Both the position numbers and the translations under genes were made by a program. The notes beneath the pieces are model-generated. The model saw only the letters and a program-made list of their open reading frames with translations. It ran no database searches and had not been told where the DNA came from. From positions 1 to 64,000 of the forward strand of contig JAMKCH010001725.1 of NCBI GenBank assembly GCA_023653785.1: a stretch of DNA of 64,000 nucleotides, read 5' to 3'. The stretch is from Ophioderma brevispina (taxonomy: Eukaryota > Echinodermata > Ophiuroidea > Amphilepidida > Ophiodermatidae). Positions 34,221 to 46,150 of the stretch are shown in pieces; the first letter of the stretch is position 1, and each line of letters begins with the position of its first letter.

Positions 34221-36228
34221 AAAAAATGAACAGTTAGTAACAGGACAACAGTGAATTAAAAGACAGTGTTAATTAAAAAGACAACAGATGTTAGCGTAGC
34301 CTCAGTTGATTATCATTCTCCTTATCCTGATCAGTTCCGTGGTTCACCACGAGGAGGTTTATAATCTTGTAAGCCGAAAATTATAGAGTACAAATCATAC
34401 CAAGGGCAAGTGGAGTTTGGGCATATACTAGACAAGTAATATCCGAGTGCCTAATTTACTAGGGTTGGCAAATCTGACTTTTTTTTCTGAAATTTTTGCA
34501 CCTTGTCACACTGCTTGTCAAACATGATCCATTTAAATTATTGTCTAATGGCCTTGAATACAAATAAAGTAGTCCTACAAAGTTCGACAAAGTTTACACT
34601 GGTAATGTTTGCGAAAAGAAATGTAACATTTACTGTGTATTTCTTAATTGTCGTTGGATATACTTTCCTTCTTTTTCCTACTGGTTGACCCCTCCACCCG
34701 AGAATAGAATCTTGTTTTATAACAAAGGCTTTACATTTTCATAATGATTAAATAATATTCCCCAAATAACGAAGCGCCCAATTTCGAAACCTTCGCAACT
34801 TTAAATAAACTTAATTCAATATATTAACATAAAATTTATAAGTCTTACTGCTAGACCACGAAGACGGTGTGACGACCAGTAGCTTTAACATATACCATTT
34901 ATCCACTCAACATTAAACAATACATATTGCTGCATGACATATTAAAGAAATTCGCAATCTCTCCCGGTTTCGCAATGCAACCCTAAATACGAGCAATCAG
35001 ACGCATTCTTTGTTCTCGTTTCACACTGGTCCTCATGTAAAGCCACATTGTTGATTAAATTTACGACAATCATATAATGTCCCTATCTTTTTTGGTATGT
35101 ATTTGACATGTAAAATGTATCTATATTCTTACAATGACCTAGAACATCATTTGGTGATAAATTGAAGAAATTGCATATTTTTTGTGAAAATGTGCCAGTT
35201 TCCCCCTCCGCTTTCAAAGAGACAAGGACTTTCCAGAAAGAAGCGCCCCGCCTCAATTTTTTTTTTTCGAATCCGGTTGTTTTTGCATATTTGGAATCTT
35301 ACCAATGTATGAACTCACAACCTGAAGGAATAACCCGTCTAACAACCGACTCTTTATGTAATAAGATGATGATTTCGTATTTTTCTGTCGGGCCAACGAC
35401 ACAAAACCAAAGCAACGGTTCTATAGGGACGATTACGATAGGGTCAAGTTCAAACAAAGTTTGCTATTTCGTTTGTACTTGTTTGTCCAATACACCTTCG
35501 AAACGCTCTAGTAGGAGGCTACAACCGATCAAGTGCTATTTAGAGCAATTCGTGTTCTCAAAAAACATCCTGGCTCGTCATTTAGCTATGGGTTGAACAC
35601 CTTAGCTATCATCAGAGGTTATACGAAGGCGGTTATGAACACTAGTGTCGTCTTCTGGCGTCTCTTTGACAATCCACCTTTTCTTCCTTTTCTTCATTCC
35701 TTACGGGTGACTCTATGCCTTGACCTTGTATGTGACCAACAGCATATGGCAAGTCTCTATGGTGGCACAAATGTCCTGAGTTTGGTGGCATTTTAAGGGG
35801 TCCATGCACGAGCAGTTTGACAATAAGCGGCAAACACACCCACACACACACATACACAACACACACATACACACGGAGGACGAAAGAACGTACTGAAGTA
35901 TGTTCTCCCTAAAATTCTTGTAGGCAACACAAATCATTAACATAATGAATCATGTGATCCATTTTTAAGCAACCTTAAAGTCCTATATTGGCAATGTAAT
36001 CCCGCTTGATGATCGGGCTCCGTTTCTAAATTCTACCGATGAAACGCTTGCTGATTTTCTGAAGATTCTGAATTTTACTATACTAATTGCGCCGCGCCTT
36101 TTTAAGAGGTAATTAGGATAAAGAAGTAATCTGTCTTCGATAACTGATTCTCCGTTCAACATCTGGTTGGGTTGATATTAAAACGTTCATAATCTCAGCA
36201 AGACTAATAGCTAGCGCAGGAGCTAGCA
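34221..36228. other. Gene-poor stretch
   Basis: A 144-codon open frame at 35162-35596 shows no domain or family resemblance and begins in a poly-T-containing context, so I do not call it a gene. Confidence 0.4.
35828..35877. repeat. (CA)n microsatellite, imperfect
   Basis: About 50 bp of CA units interrupted by CCC, T and A insertions. Confidence 0.85.
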
Positions 36229-36590
36229 AATATTTGTAACACATCTCGAGTGCAAAAGGTTTGAGTGATTAAATATGCCTGACAGGGACACGCGATTCTT
36301 AAGTGTTGCAAATGGCGCCTTACGGATGGAGATCTAAACAAAGATTACACAGGGGCGAATTTGTTAACAGTTGACAATTATACCAGGTTATTGATCTAAC
36401 CAGAAGGATTCCAAAATGGTATGGTGTGTACTATCTGCAGTCTAAATTTTGGCGTTAAGCGCTAAAACAACAACAATCATTAAAACGCATTTTCAGTTCA
36501 GGGGTCAAATTTTAAAGTTGCTCCGATTTGGATAAAAATGGTGCAACTTATTGATGGAGCTCATAAGATTAAAATAAGGAAAAGTTTTGA
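36229..36590. mobile_element. TIR element family T, left part (copy at 36 kb)
   Basis: The left end GAGCTAGCAAATATTTGTAACACATCTC and the following GGTTTGAGTGATTAAATATG match the two inverted ends of the element at 60823-63238. The interior near 36490-36590 (GGGGTCAAATTTTAAAGTTG, GATAAAAATGGTGCAA) matches 62650-62720. The copy stops abruptly where a LINE fragment begins. Confidence 0.65.
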
Positions 36591-37060
36591 GTGTCTTAAA
36601 TAAAATAAAAATATCACAACAAGGGAATAAAATGAAATATTCTGATCCAGAAGAACTGCATTTACTGTTGTCTTGAAGACACATATGTCAGCAGTGCTTG
36701 GGGAGACACATGCTGGAAGTGAGTTCCAAAGTCTGCGCGTCCTAGGCACGTAGGATTTGAGATGAAGCTTTATTTGACAGCCAAAGGGTGTTTACTCATT
36801 GATGATCTTGTAATACTGGCGAAGGTTGTTTTCATTAGTATGGTGTCAACTGGATAGCTCAATAGATGGCTGTAGAAAGAGAAAGAAGTACCTGTAGAAC
36901 ACACACAGAGAGGCGACAATTCCTTCTTTTCTCCAGACAATACCAGCTTTTAGTGGTTCATAAATCGTAAGGAGATGGAGACCTTTCTTTAGCATTCTAT
37001 ATCAATCTATATCAGTGATGTGGTACCTGTACAGTTCCAGATGGGAGAGGCATTATTCCA
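36591..37060 (-). pseudogene. LINE 4: 3' terminal fragment
   Basis: On the minus strand, LHLKSYVPRTRRLWNSLPAC (about 36760-36705) is the typical C-terminal PRT-x-x-x-WNSLP block of CR1/Jockey-like LINEs. LKKGLHLLTIYEPLKAGIV lies upstream near 36990-36940. Only the C-terminus and 3' UTR remain. It abuts and probably interrupts the TIR element at 36229-36590. Confidence 0.75.
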
Positions 37061-38182
37061 TAACATGGAGGATGTAAGCCATATGGCGGATATAAGATGG
37101 TAACGCGTGCTTGATGTGACAGAAAATCCCCGGCTTGACCTAGGATGCACGTGACAGGAGCTTGGCTGTGTTCTTGGCAATTCCTGAGATGTGCTATGAT
37201 GAGAAGAGTTAGGCTTCCTTGAAATTTATTCGAAGTAGACAGAACCTTTATAAATCAGCAACGTGTAGCTACCTAAATTTACCATAACACGATATATTCA
37301 TCTTTTAGGAATCAGCATGAAACATGCATTTGAATGAGAGCAAACAAAGGTCGTTCGGGAGGTCATCGCAAAAGCCACCGACTTACAGCGTGTGTCAAAA
37401 AACACGGGATTAGAAAAAAATATTAAAAGTATAAAACACCCCTATTAAACATAATGTTAACCCCCTTTACAATGTACAGTTCCTACTCTTCAATATGATT
37501 TTTATCCCATCTCATTCGAACTCTCCTTTACAGATCACACCATTTACGCTCCCATTGTATCTTTATAGGCAAGCGGGACGGCCCTGAAAAGAGGCTTATT
37601 TAACAAAAAAGCGGCAATATGCCCACAACATCAACATTTTGTGTTATATCGAAAATATAGTGTTTGAAGTTATTGGAAGTAAAATCTGCAATAATTTGCT
37701 CATGTAGAACAATAGATATAGGCTAATTTGCATACAATATGCATACGAAATTAGGTGTGCACGTATTTACAGAGAAATAGCTATAACTTTATCAATTAAA
37801 GAGCTATCGATTTCGTTTCTTTTTAATAATTTAGCCAATGAATCTACCAAATTATAATACTAAGAAAACTGACATAATCTCTTTGATATAAGTATGTACC
37901 AGGTCAATATTTTCAGATTTTTACATATTTTTGTGATTTTAGATGCTATCTTTACTTATAAACTTTTATACATTCAATATACTGTACATTTTTCTTGATA
38001 ATATGTATCCTACAACATTTTTCAAGAACGGTGAGCATTTTGAAGTGTTTTTGTTGAATTTCGGCCGAGAAAATGCTTCGTTTCTCAGAGTGCATGAAAC
38101 CCAAAAATCTGTATTTTTACCGATCTGCGAGGCGTACAGCCATGTAGTGGGTTCCCTTATTGATCGGTCCGCAGTGTTGACT
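37061..38182. other. Intergenic, nothing recognised
   Basis: AT-rich; short open frames on both strands over 37943-38194 overlap each other and carry no motif. Confidence 0.4.
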
Positions 38183-38258
38183 CTGAACAATTGAGAGGTT
38201 TCGGCTGTGAAGCAAAATCACTGAACAATTGAGAGGTTTCGGCTGTGAAGCAAAATCA
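38183..38258 (+). repeat. Perfect 2 x 38-bp tandem duplication
   Basis: The unit beginning CTGAACAATTGAGAGG and ending AGCAAAATCA occurs twice head to tail with no mismatch (38183-38220, 38221-38258). Confidence 0.95.
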
Positions 38259-38922
38259 CATATACACCAAAATTTGTGTATTTCAGGTTTATGTTTCTGG
38301 TAGGGGGAAGGGAAAGTCGGATAAACCAAAAGAAGTTCGTTTAAATGACTTCGTCAACCAACTGGTTTGTTCGCTATATCATTTTGCAAGTGAGATGAGG
38401 CTAATGAATAAAATTCAAAGCGGGACATTTGGGGGACCGGCGATAGAACCGTCCGAACCTCCCCCACATATCCCAAAAGTTTATAAAAGGTCATAACATG
38501 CCGTTTGCGATCGTATTGAGCAAGTAAATACGGATTTCAATGAGATTTTGGTAAAAATAAGGCCGTTGTTTATTAGCAAAAGTCCACTTTGGCCCAATCT
38601 CCAACCCCCACCACCACAAAAAGATCCACATTTTGCAAAAAAGGTCCACTCTTGCTCAATCCCCATCCCCTGAAAAAAATCCTGGCTACCGATCTAATGT
38701 TTCCGTATGTGTTCTGAAACAATGTACATGCATGTATTGCTTCAAACCATCAGTTAAATCTATTAACAGTAGGCCTATATTAAGATTAACATTTATGGAA
38801 TATTCAGGTCGTGAAACTGAAAATGAATTTCTAGTTCCCAGGATTTCAATGATGCCTTTCAAATTAAACAATTTGTCCAAAATATTATATCATCATGAAG
38901 AATGATTGGAAATAATATACCA

Positions 38923-39222
38923 AAAGCAAAGAAACAATAAACTAAGCAAACAAATTGTTAAGGTAGCTCGTACACCCTAAACAAAAATGCGCCTTAGAAC
39001 CTTTTTTGTCATATGGAACACACAAGAATGGAAACCTCAAAAGCGCTTCTTAAAAATTTGAGAACCACAAAAGTTTTTTAAGAGGTCAAGTTTAGAACCT
39101 CAGAACTTTTTTCTTAGAGTGTAAGAGGTGGAAAGGGAGCAGAATCTTTGAGAAATGGGGGAAATCTGCCGAAAAAGACGAAGAAACATGCTCCGGATTT
39201 CCTCAGACCGGACCGGACGTTT
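38923..39222 (+). repeat. 300-bp direct repeat, copy 1
   Basis: Runs from AAAGCAAAGAAACAATAAAC to GGACCGGACGTTT. It matches 39357-39656 over 300 bp with a single difference seen (GGGGGAAAT versus GGGGTAAAT). Offset between copies is 434 bp. No coding motif. Confidence 0.95.
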
Positions 39223-39254
39223 ATGGCAAGCCATAAAGGCCATAACGTATTGCC

Positions 39255-39331
39255 GCAACGCGTTGCGAGAAAGTAGCAACGCGTTGCGACATTTCGGCAA
39301 CGCGTTGCGACATTTCAGCAACGCGTTGCGG
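39255..39331. repeat. 21-bp palindromic minisatellite, 4 units
   Basis: The palindrome GCAACGCGTTGC starts at 39255, 39276, 39297 and 39318, an exact 21-bp period, linked by spacers such as GACATTTCG. Each unit contains ACGCGT and can form a 6-bp or longer stem. It lies between the two 300-bp repeats. Confidence 0.95.
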
Positions 39332-39356
39332 TGTCGTTTTTTTTTTTTTTTTTTTT

Positions 39357-39656
39357 AAAGCAAAGAAACAATAAACTAAGCAAACAAATTGTTAAGGTAG
39401 CTCGTACACCCTAAACAAAAATGCGCCTTAGAACCTTTTTTGTCATATGGAACACACAAGAATGGAAACCTCAAAAGCGCTTCTTAAAAATTTGAGAACC
39501 ACAAAAGTTTTTTAAGAGGTCAAGTTTAGAACCTCAGAACTTTTTTCTTAGAGTGTAAGAGGTGGAAAGGGAGCAGAATCTTTGAGAAATGGGGTAAATC
39601 TGCCGAAAAAGACGAAGAAACATGCTCCGGATTTCCTCAGACCGGACCGGACGTTT
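39357..39656 (+). repeat. 300-bp direct repeat, copy 2
   Basis: Immediately preceded by a run of about 20 T (39337-39356). Nearly identical to copy 1, implying a recent duplication or an assembly artefact. Confidence 0.95.
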
Positions 39657-42600
39657 GACCCGGGCACGGGAACGATAAGACTTGCTACAGGAAACAGAAT
39701 CTTAAGGAGTACCACCCGATCCTCAGCCTCGACCCCACCACTCACCCCATCATAGCCGAGATGTTGCTTTCAATAAAAAAAAATTGTATTTTTCTCATTT
39801 CCCCTGCAAAATATTTGGCTGAACTCTATCCCATAATGCTACAAGCATTAATTGATATGGCCTGTTTACGGTTAACGGAAATATTTGTACAATCCAGTAG
39901 TATCTCTATACTGCTCGCGTTAGAATGGTATGTCGGATTCAGATGAAATTAAGATATGTTGGTAATGGCTTTCCGGATGACCCAGAAAATGTGTATGTTT
40001 GTAATCTGGGGGTGGGCGCACTAAACATGTAAAATTCTTCTTCTTGCGAAAAAGTTACGCGGCAAACAAAATTTCTTAACCTTAGCCTAATCTGGATAAA
40101 TTGAAAAAAAAATGTTTGGTTGTTGGGGCCATATTAACGTAATTGAGCTTCCTGAATACTCAATAATCTAAATATATAAATAAGTAAATAGAAGTAAGCC
40201 CAGCGATTAATCTTACGCATATTGTAGTAAATGCTATATCTCTATTATACAAGTCACATTATCATTATTGGCGTAGGAATAGAATGGTGCCATAGGTCAT
40301 GCTATAAGATTTCTTATAAGCTGGAGTGTTATTATTTTAGATTCTAAACCGTCCGCCTCGCATGAACGTGTTTAGACAGACAATACACACTATATCGTGA
40401 GCTTCTAAATGCCTTTGTGGCACATTTAATTAACAGTGTTTAAAAAAAAAAACGGCAGAAATTCTCATTGAATCTGATTTAGAAATGGAGACAACGATGC
40501 TGAATTTCAATGCTTTTTTAGTGATTTATAGGACATGATCTGGTTTAAGTATAACCCACCTTTTCACAAAAAATATTTTTGTTTGGTTTGTTTGTGACCG
40601 CTCGAGGGGAATGTGTAAAAAAGGTACATATAGGCTTAGGTAAATATTATAACTACATTTATTATAAATATGTAAAAAAATTTACATAATATTAGCATAA
40701 TTTTATTGGCAGGAAGCGTATGCCCCGAACTGAAAAAAAAAAAAAACACACCGATGTTTATTTACTGAGATATTGGCAATGGCTGCGGGGAAAGGTTGCA
40801 TTTCACACATTGTCATATGTGCACTCTTCACAAATTTTAGGAACAGAGGTGGTCGTATAAGATTAGGACGGACGCTTATGGCAACTTTTACGACCTACTA
40901 CCCCTGCTTTCCTGCATATGCAACTATATACCCTCATTTGTAGTCAAAATATTTTTGTTTTAAAATCGTAAAATTTATATACTACTATAAATCGAAACAT
41001 TTTTATAATTATGCATAAATTAAGGTAGTCGGGACCCGTCTAAATGTTGTTACAGAGAATTTATACACAACCTTTGATGTCCTCTTGGTTTCATTTGTGC
41101 CACCTAAGCCCGGCACATACTCCGGAAGTCATTTTATTACAAAATAACTTGATTTACATTCACAAACCAAACTGTTTTTAGCCTGATTCATGTAAGGCGT
41201 GTAAAAGCAACATTAAGTTTTGACCAAAATTATTTATAAGTCGTCCTCTAATGCAAAATGCACCAGTTTCCCTTTAACTGTCAATCGTGCGATTTACCCG
41301 AAAAGGCTGAACACGACCAACAGACGTTTTCGACTAACTAGGGCGTTCTTGGTGGATATATTATAATATTATTTGAATGTAAAATTAGTTAAGGCTCGAT
41401 ACACCAAGAATTTTTTGAGAAATTGGACTATGTCCAATGTCACTTCTAAGGTAGGGCCCATTAACGCCATTGAATTACTTCTTAAGTTCCGATAACTGCA
41501 TTGTTTAAATGTCCATGGCATGATCTCTAATAGCCCCCTCCCTAGATTTTACCGGAAGTTGTCAAAATTGTCTGAAGAAAGCTACCATTTTTCTCATTTA
41601 CTAAAAGGTATTTGGTTTCAAGCGAAAAAAATCACAATATTAATTTTACAAAGGATTCTATGATTTACAAAATCACGTTTTTAGCTCTCATATCAAAACG
41701 GATTAAAATATTGCCATAGATTTTTTCAGATGGGGTATTCGGGTAAGGTTCATTCAATCAAAATAAAAACCTTTATATATAATTAACGGGTCACCCCCTT
41801 TCAGACGAATTGGATTGATATGGATTTGGAAATCCGATAGTAACCACATACTCTCTTAATATCAAAAGAGTGAATTTCACTTTTACAAGGCTCACTCCAA
41901 AATGAGTGAAATTTCAAACACTTTGAAGATTTTTGAGGTAAACTTTACTCTTGATTTATAATAAAATTTAATCATTTTGTAAATTATCAAGAGAAATTGA
42001 TGATCCAAAAATGTTCTTTGAAGATTGTGAAATTCAAAAGCGATCAAGATATAGTCTCTTTTTGTCTTTAAAAGTCGACATTTTGGTAATCGGGTTCCAC
42101 TTTCACGGCAATCGACCCCAAGGTCTAAAAGCAAAAAGGTCTTTAATTACTTTCGACAAAATCCGCTCCCCAAAAAAATCCTCGATATATCCTGGGATTA
42201 TACTAACTCAAACCAATATGAGTTTAGGCGAAGAAGAAAGGTTCGTCTCAGCTTCCCGCTCGCATAGGCGTAAATATTACATGTTTACTGCATTTCCTTT
42301 TTTTTAAAGATTTTCAAGATTTTTTAAAACTAGTCAAGATAAGAAAAATGGCCAAGAAGCACGAACTCTTCTTTTTGGATCTTATGTATCATAAAACAAT
42401 CAAAAATTGTTATATATGCTTGTGTCCACATTTATGCCAGGTATGCACACTATAAAGGAAAAAACTTGTTTTTCATTAACAAAATCATTTTTTACCGAAA
42501 AAAAATTCTCTTCTATTGTGTGTACGGGCTTATAGATGTGCATAGATAACCTCTACAAAATAATAATAGTTTTCCTTTAAGAGTAATGTACTTTTCAAAT

Positions 42601-43531
42601 CGATAAACGTGTTTTTGAGATCGAAAAAAATTTACTAAATTCGAGATGAACGATTTTTTTAGGTTTAAAAACTTTTCGATCGAAAAAAAACAAGGTTCTC
42701 CAAGCTTTCGAATCGATAAACTGCTTGTTCATATTGAAAAAAACCTGTGTTTTTTTCTCAATTCGAATAGCAACGGATTGATTTTTTCAAAACTAAAAGT
42801 CGTATTTTCGGCTGCTGAAAAACAAAAGTTTTTGAAACAAAATCTAATATTGAGAAACTTGCGTTTATATTATATACGAGTGGTGATTGATAAGTTCTAA
42901 GGCATAAGGTAGAAAAGATTATGTACAAAGTTCAAATTTACACCGTTCTACAGTCTCATTATTAAATGGAAAATTCCAGAAGTTTCATGTGTATATCTGA
43001 TTCTATTTTTAACTTGCAGGTTCAGGATAATCATAAGAAGGAGATTTATGGAGACGCCTTTACAATGTAGAGAGCGCTAATATAGAAGATTAATTTGGAA
43101 CAAAAAATTTTAAAAATCTGGCGAATCATTAGCTCGCCAAAATGAAGGCCTATGATATGTTTTCTGCAGCTGTCTTTTAAAGTAAAAAGACCTAAAAGTA
43201 AATTCTTCTGGAGAAAGAAAAGTTTTCTCATATTCATCAACCAACAAAACAATAATTCACAGTGTTTTGGTCTTATATGTGCAAACACAGCTATTGAGTC
43301 TCTTTTCATTCATTTTCTTTTATTTGTCTCATTGTTTTAATTTACTTGTAGAAAAGAAGGCAAGCCGGGGTTGGCCTTGTATTGTCTGAGCGATACAAAA
43401 ATTATAGCAATCTAGATTGGTTTTAACAACTCTGGTCGAAAATCATAAGACTCATAGTTATTTCTAACACGTTCTGTATATCGTATATAAGACAAGGGGG
43501 ACATTTCAAAATACCGCGATACCTCCTGTAT
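39657..43531. other. 3.9-kb gene-poor stretch
   Basis: No domain, RNA gene or clear repeat identified. Around 42585-42800 the sequence repeatedly alternates TCGAAAAAAA and TCGATAAA phrases, giving a 98- and an 84-codon open frame of no recognisable family. Confidence 0.4.
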
Positions 43532-43700
43532 AATCTCTAAATTTCTTTGAATATAATGGATGAAAAATCGAATTTAGATTAAAATTTAATCTATTACATT
43601 TTTATTTTTTTTATTTCAAGGCATTTTGATTTTAAAGTTTTAATCTAAACTGATCGAATCCAATTAGAATAAAATTTAAGGTAAGAAATTTAGAGATCGG
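43532..43700. mobile_element. Possible hairpin MITE
   Basis: The ends ATCTCTAAATTTCTT and AAGAAATTTAGAGAT are perfect inverted repeats. AATTTAGATTAAAATTT and its approximate complement lie inside. No target duplication resolved. Confidence 0.6.
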
Positions 43701-45600
43701 CCTGTGTTTTTAATGATGAAATTATCTGAAGAATTTATTTTGTCATACAGCCTTTTTAAAGTGTAAATTTGCGTATCCGGTGTCTCCTATGGAAATCCGT
43801 AATTACCGTTTCTATTTATTATTGTCTTTTTTATTATGTTTTAATTCAAGATTGCGTGGATGCAATGATTTATTTAAAAATATTGAAGAACGTTTCGCAA
43901 TCATTGACCAATTTACTAATTGATATTGACGATGGTGAAAATTTGGGAAAGACATGATAGAAAATAGAGAGGACTTATATTCTTTATCATAGAAATATGC
44001 ATGCGGCGATGAAGACCATTTGTGGGTATTCTGATAATGGCGTGAATTGTCCTGTTATGTAACAGAGCGTGACAGAAATAATACGGTGTACTACTTAGAA
44101 CAGGCAGCAGCCCTGACTGGTATTTTACTACAGAAAATGAGAAAAACAAGGGCACGTAGAATATGTTGAATTACATGAAAACCGTGTCGTTTCTGGTGCT
44201 CAAATTTGCAGTGTAGACTGTTCATAAACGTGTTTTTGTTTGAACTAAAAAGAAAATGCAAAGGTTATTTATGGTGAGCAGAGAATTAACCGAAACTCGA
44301 CGAAACTGCTTAAAAACCTATTTTTGGCATGAAAAATAAAAATTTAACAACCTTTAGTAATTAAACTTTGGAAAACTTCTACATTATGTTGATAGAGTAA
44401 TACATTCCTAACATTATGCAAAAAACCACATGTCCGTACCTTTTCTGCATTTAAAGTAACAGAAGAAAATGCCCAACTACCTCTGGAACACCTTTTATGC
44501 AAATTGCATGCAATTTGGGTAAAAAAATCATATTTCTACATATGCAAATTATTGCAGATTTTACGGGTGTATGCGCTAGGATGTTGTTTATTAATTTCTT
44601 ACAAAATTTTGATGTTGTGGGACCATTGCCGCTTTTTGGATTTTCAACCTCTCGTCCCGCTTGCCTATTAGTGCTGGAACACAGCGCCACCTATTCCGTA
44701 TCCGCATCGTTAATTGGCCGGCTATTCTTACACATGCGCTACGTCATGGGACTCCCTAGCAAGCAAAACGTTGTGTTAAAGGCTCTGCGATTAGCTTGAA
44801 CAAGGAATGAAAAAACGGTTTCGCGGTACCTTGGATATCGCGAAATCAACGAATCAGGTGGTCAATCTGTTGTTAGAAATGGGTTCCTGACAAAAAAGAC
44901 CCCTTAGCTCACTAGTTTTTGTAAGCCTGACGTGTGGCATGGCTTGACAGCAGCAATCGAGAATTGTGCCAGCTGATAAGAGCTGATAAGGTAAGAAAAA
45001 ATGCTTGTATGGATCGTATTTTTCACGTTTTTTCGTCTTTTTCCAAAAATAAACCTATATTATAAACTAGTCAGCTAACTAGACAATTTAGTTAGGAATA
45101 TTTTGGTGCGTAAATCGTTACGATAGGCCAAGTATTTTGCGCAATCTCCAGTGTACCGCAATGTACAAAAATCCGAATCAACGCTATCTGACACTTTCAG
45201 CCGATATGATGTGGTTGATAACTCCCTAGGGCAGTGAAGATTCAACAATGGTCGGCGCTGTGTGCCAAGACGACACGTAAATGGTGTGAGATAGATGGTT
45301 ATGGATTTGTCTGATTGTGACATCACAGATAACTAATGAAAGAATGGAATGTTTGAATTCAGTACAGGTGAGAGTCTTTCTGGATTACAAAGCAGGAAAT
45401 GTGTGGCACGATTAGGCCTACATAATCCTTTACTCAAAGATGTTATTAATCAATAATTGCCAAAGTGACACTGCCAATGCTTTGAAACAACGATAGTCCA
45501 GTTAGTAAAATAGTGATATTAATCATAATTTTTTTCAAACAAAATTTTGTCTTCAGTTGTATTCAATGCCTCGCTACATTGTATATAATTGGTCGTTGTG
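43701..45600. other. Intergenic, nothing recognised
   Basis: A 100-codon open frame at 44497-44799 has no family resemblance; 44640-44770 is locally GC-richer. No supported gene. Confidence 0.4.
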
Positions 45601-45604
45601 TTAA

Positions 45605-46146
45605 AGGGATTAGCAGCGATTTGCTAATCTGAAACATCGAAAAAATCATCAAAATTCATATTTTTATATTTGCGTTACTGGCATGGATATGCGAACATAA
45701 CCTACAAGTAGTTGGCTTGATATCCGCGTATTAAAGACAAGGCAGTACTTTTTTATCCGATTCTGTAATTTCTATACGTGCGTATCTAAATTCCGACTTG
45801 AGATCGAAAAAGCCTTTCCCGGTGAATATCACGGATTTTCAGCGTGATATTGTGCATTCATGATCAATACAGTTTGAACTCAAACACAAACATTATTGAT
45901 CTTTGTTTATTCTGTACTGGTGTAAACCACAATCAGCTGTTTAGTGTAGATTTTGAAACGCCGTCGCTGTATGTCTATTTGCGGGAGACGGTATGACAAA
46001 TTTCCTCAAATACTCCATTTTTTCACTATTTGGTGGTTTGTTTTTACATTAAAGCAGTTATATGGAATTGTACACACTTATCCCTGATTTATAAATGCAT
46101 TTTCACATTTTTTTTCGATTCTCTCGCATTATCGCTGCTAATCCCT
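45605..46146. mobile_element. TTAA-flanked MITE, family d
   Basis: TTAA at 45601-45604 and 46147-46150. Perfect 16-bp terminal inverted repeats AGGGATTAGCAGCGAT. 542 bp, no transposase. Ends begin AGG like the three other TTAA elements in this window. Confidence 0.88.
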
Positions 46147-46150
46147 TTAA

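Noticed and set aside
35162..35596. 144-codon open frame
   Set aside because: No recognisable domain; composition and a homopolymer-T segment argue against a real exon.
39255..39331. CRISPR-like array
   Set aside because: The 21-bp units are palindromic with near-identical short spacers in a eukaryotic context, so this is a minisatellite.
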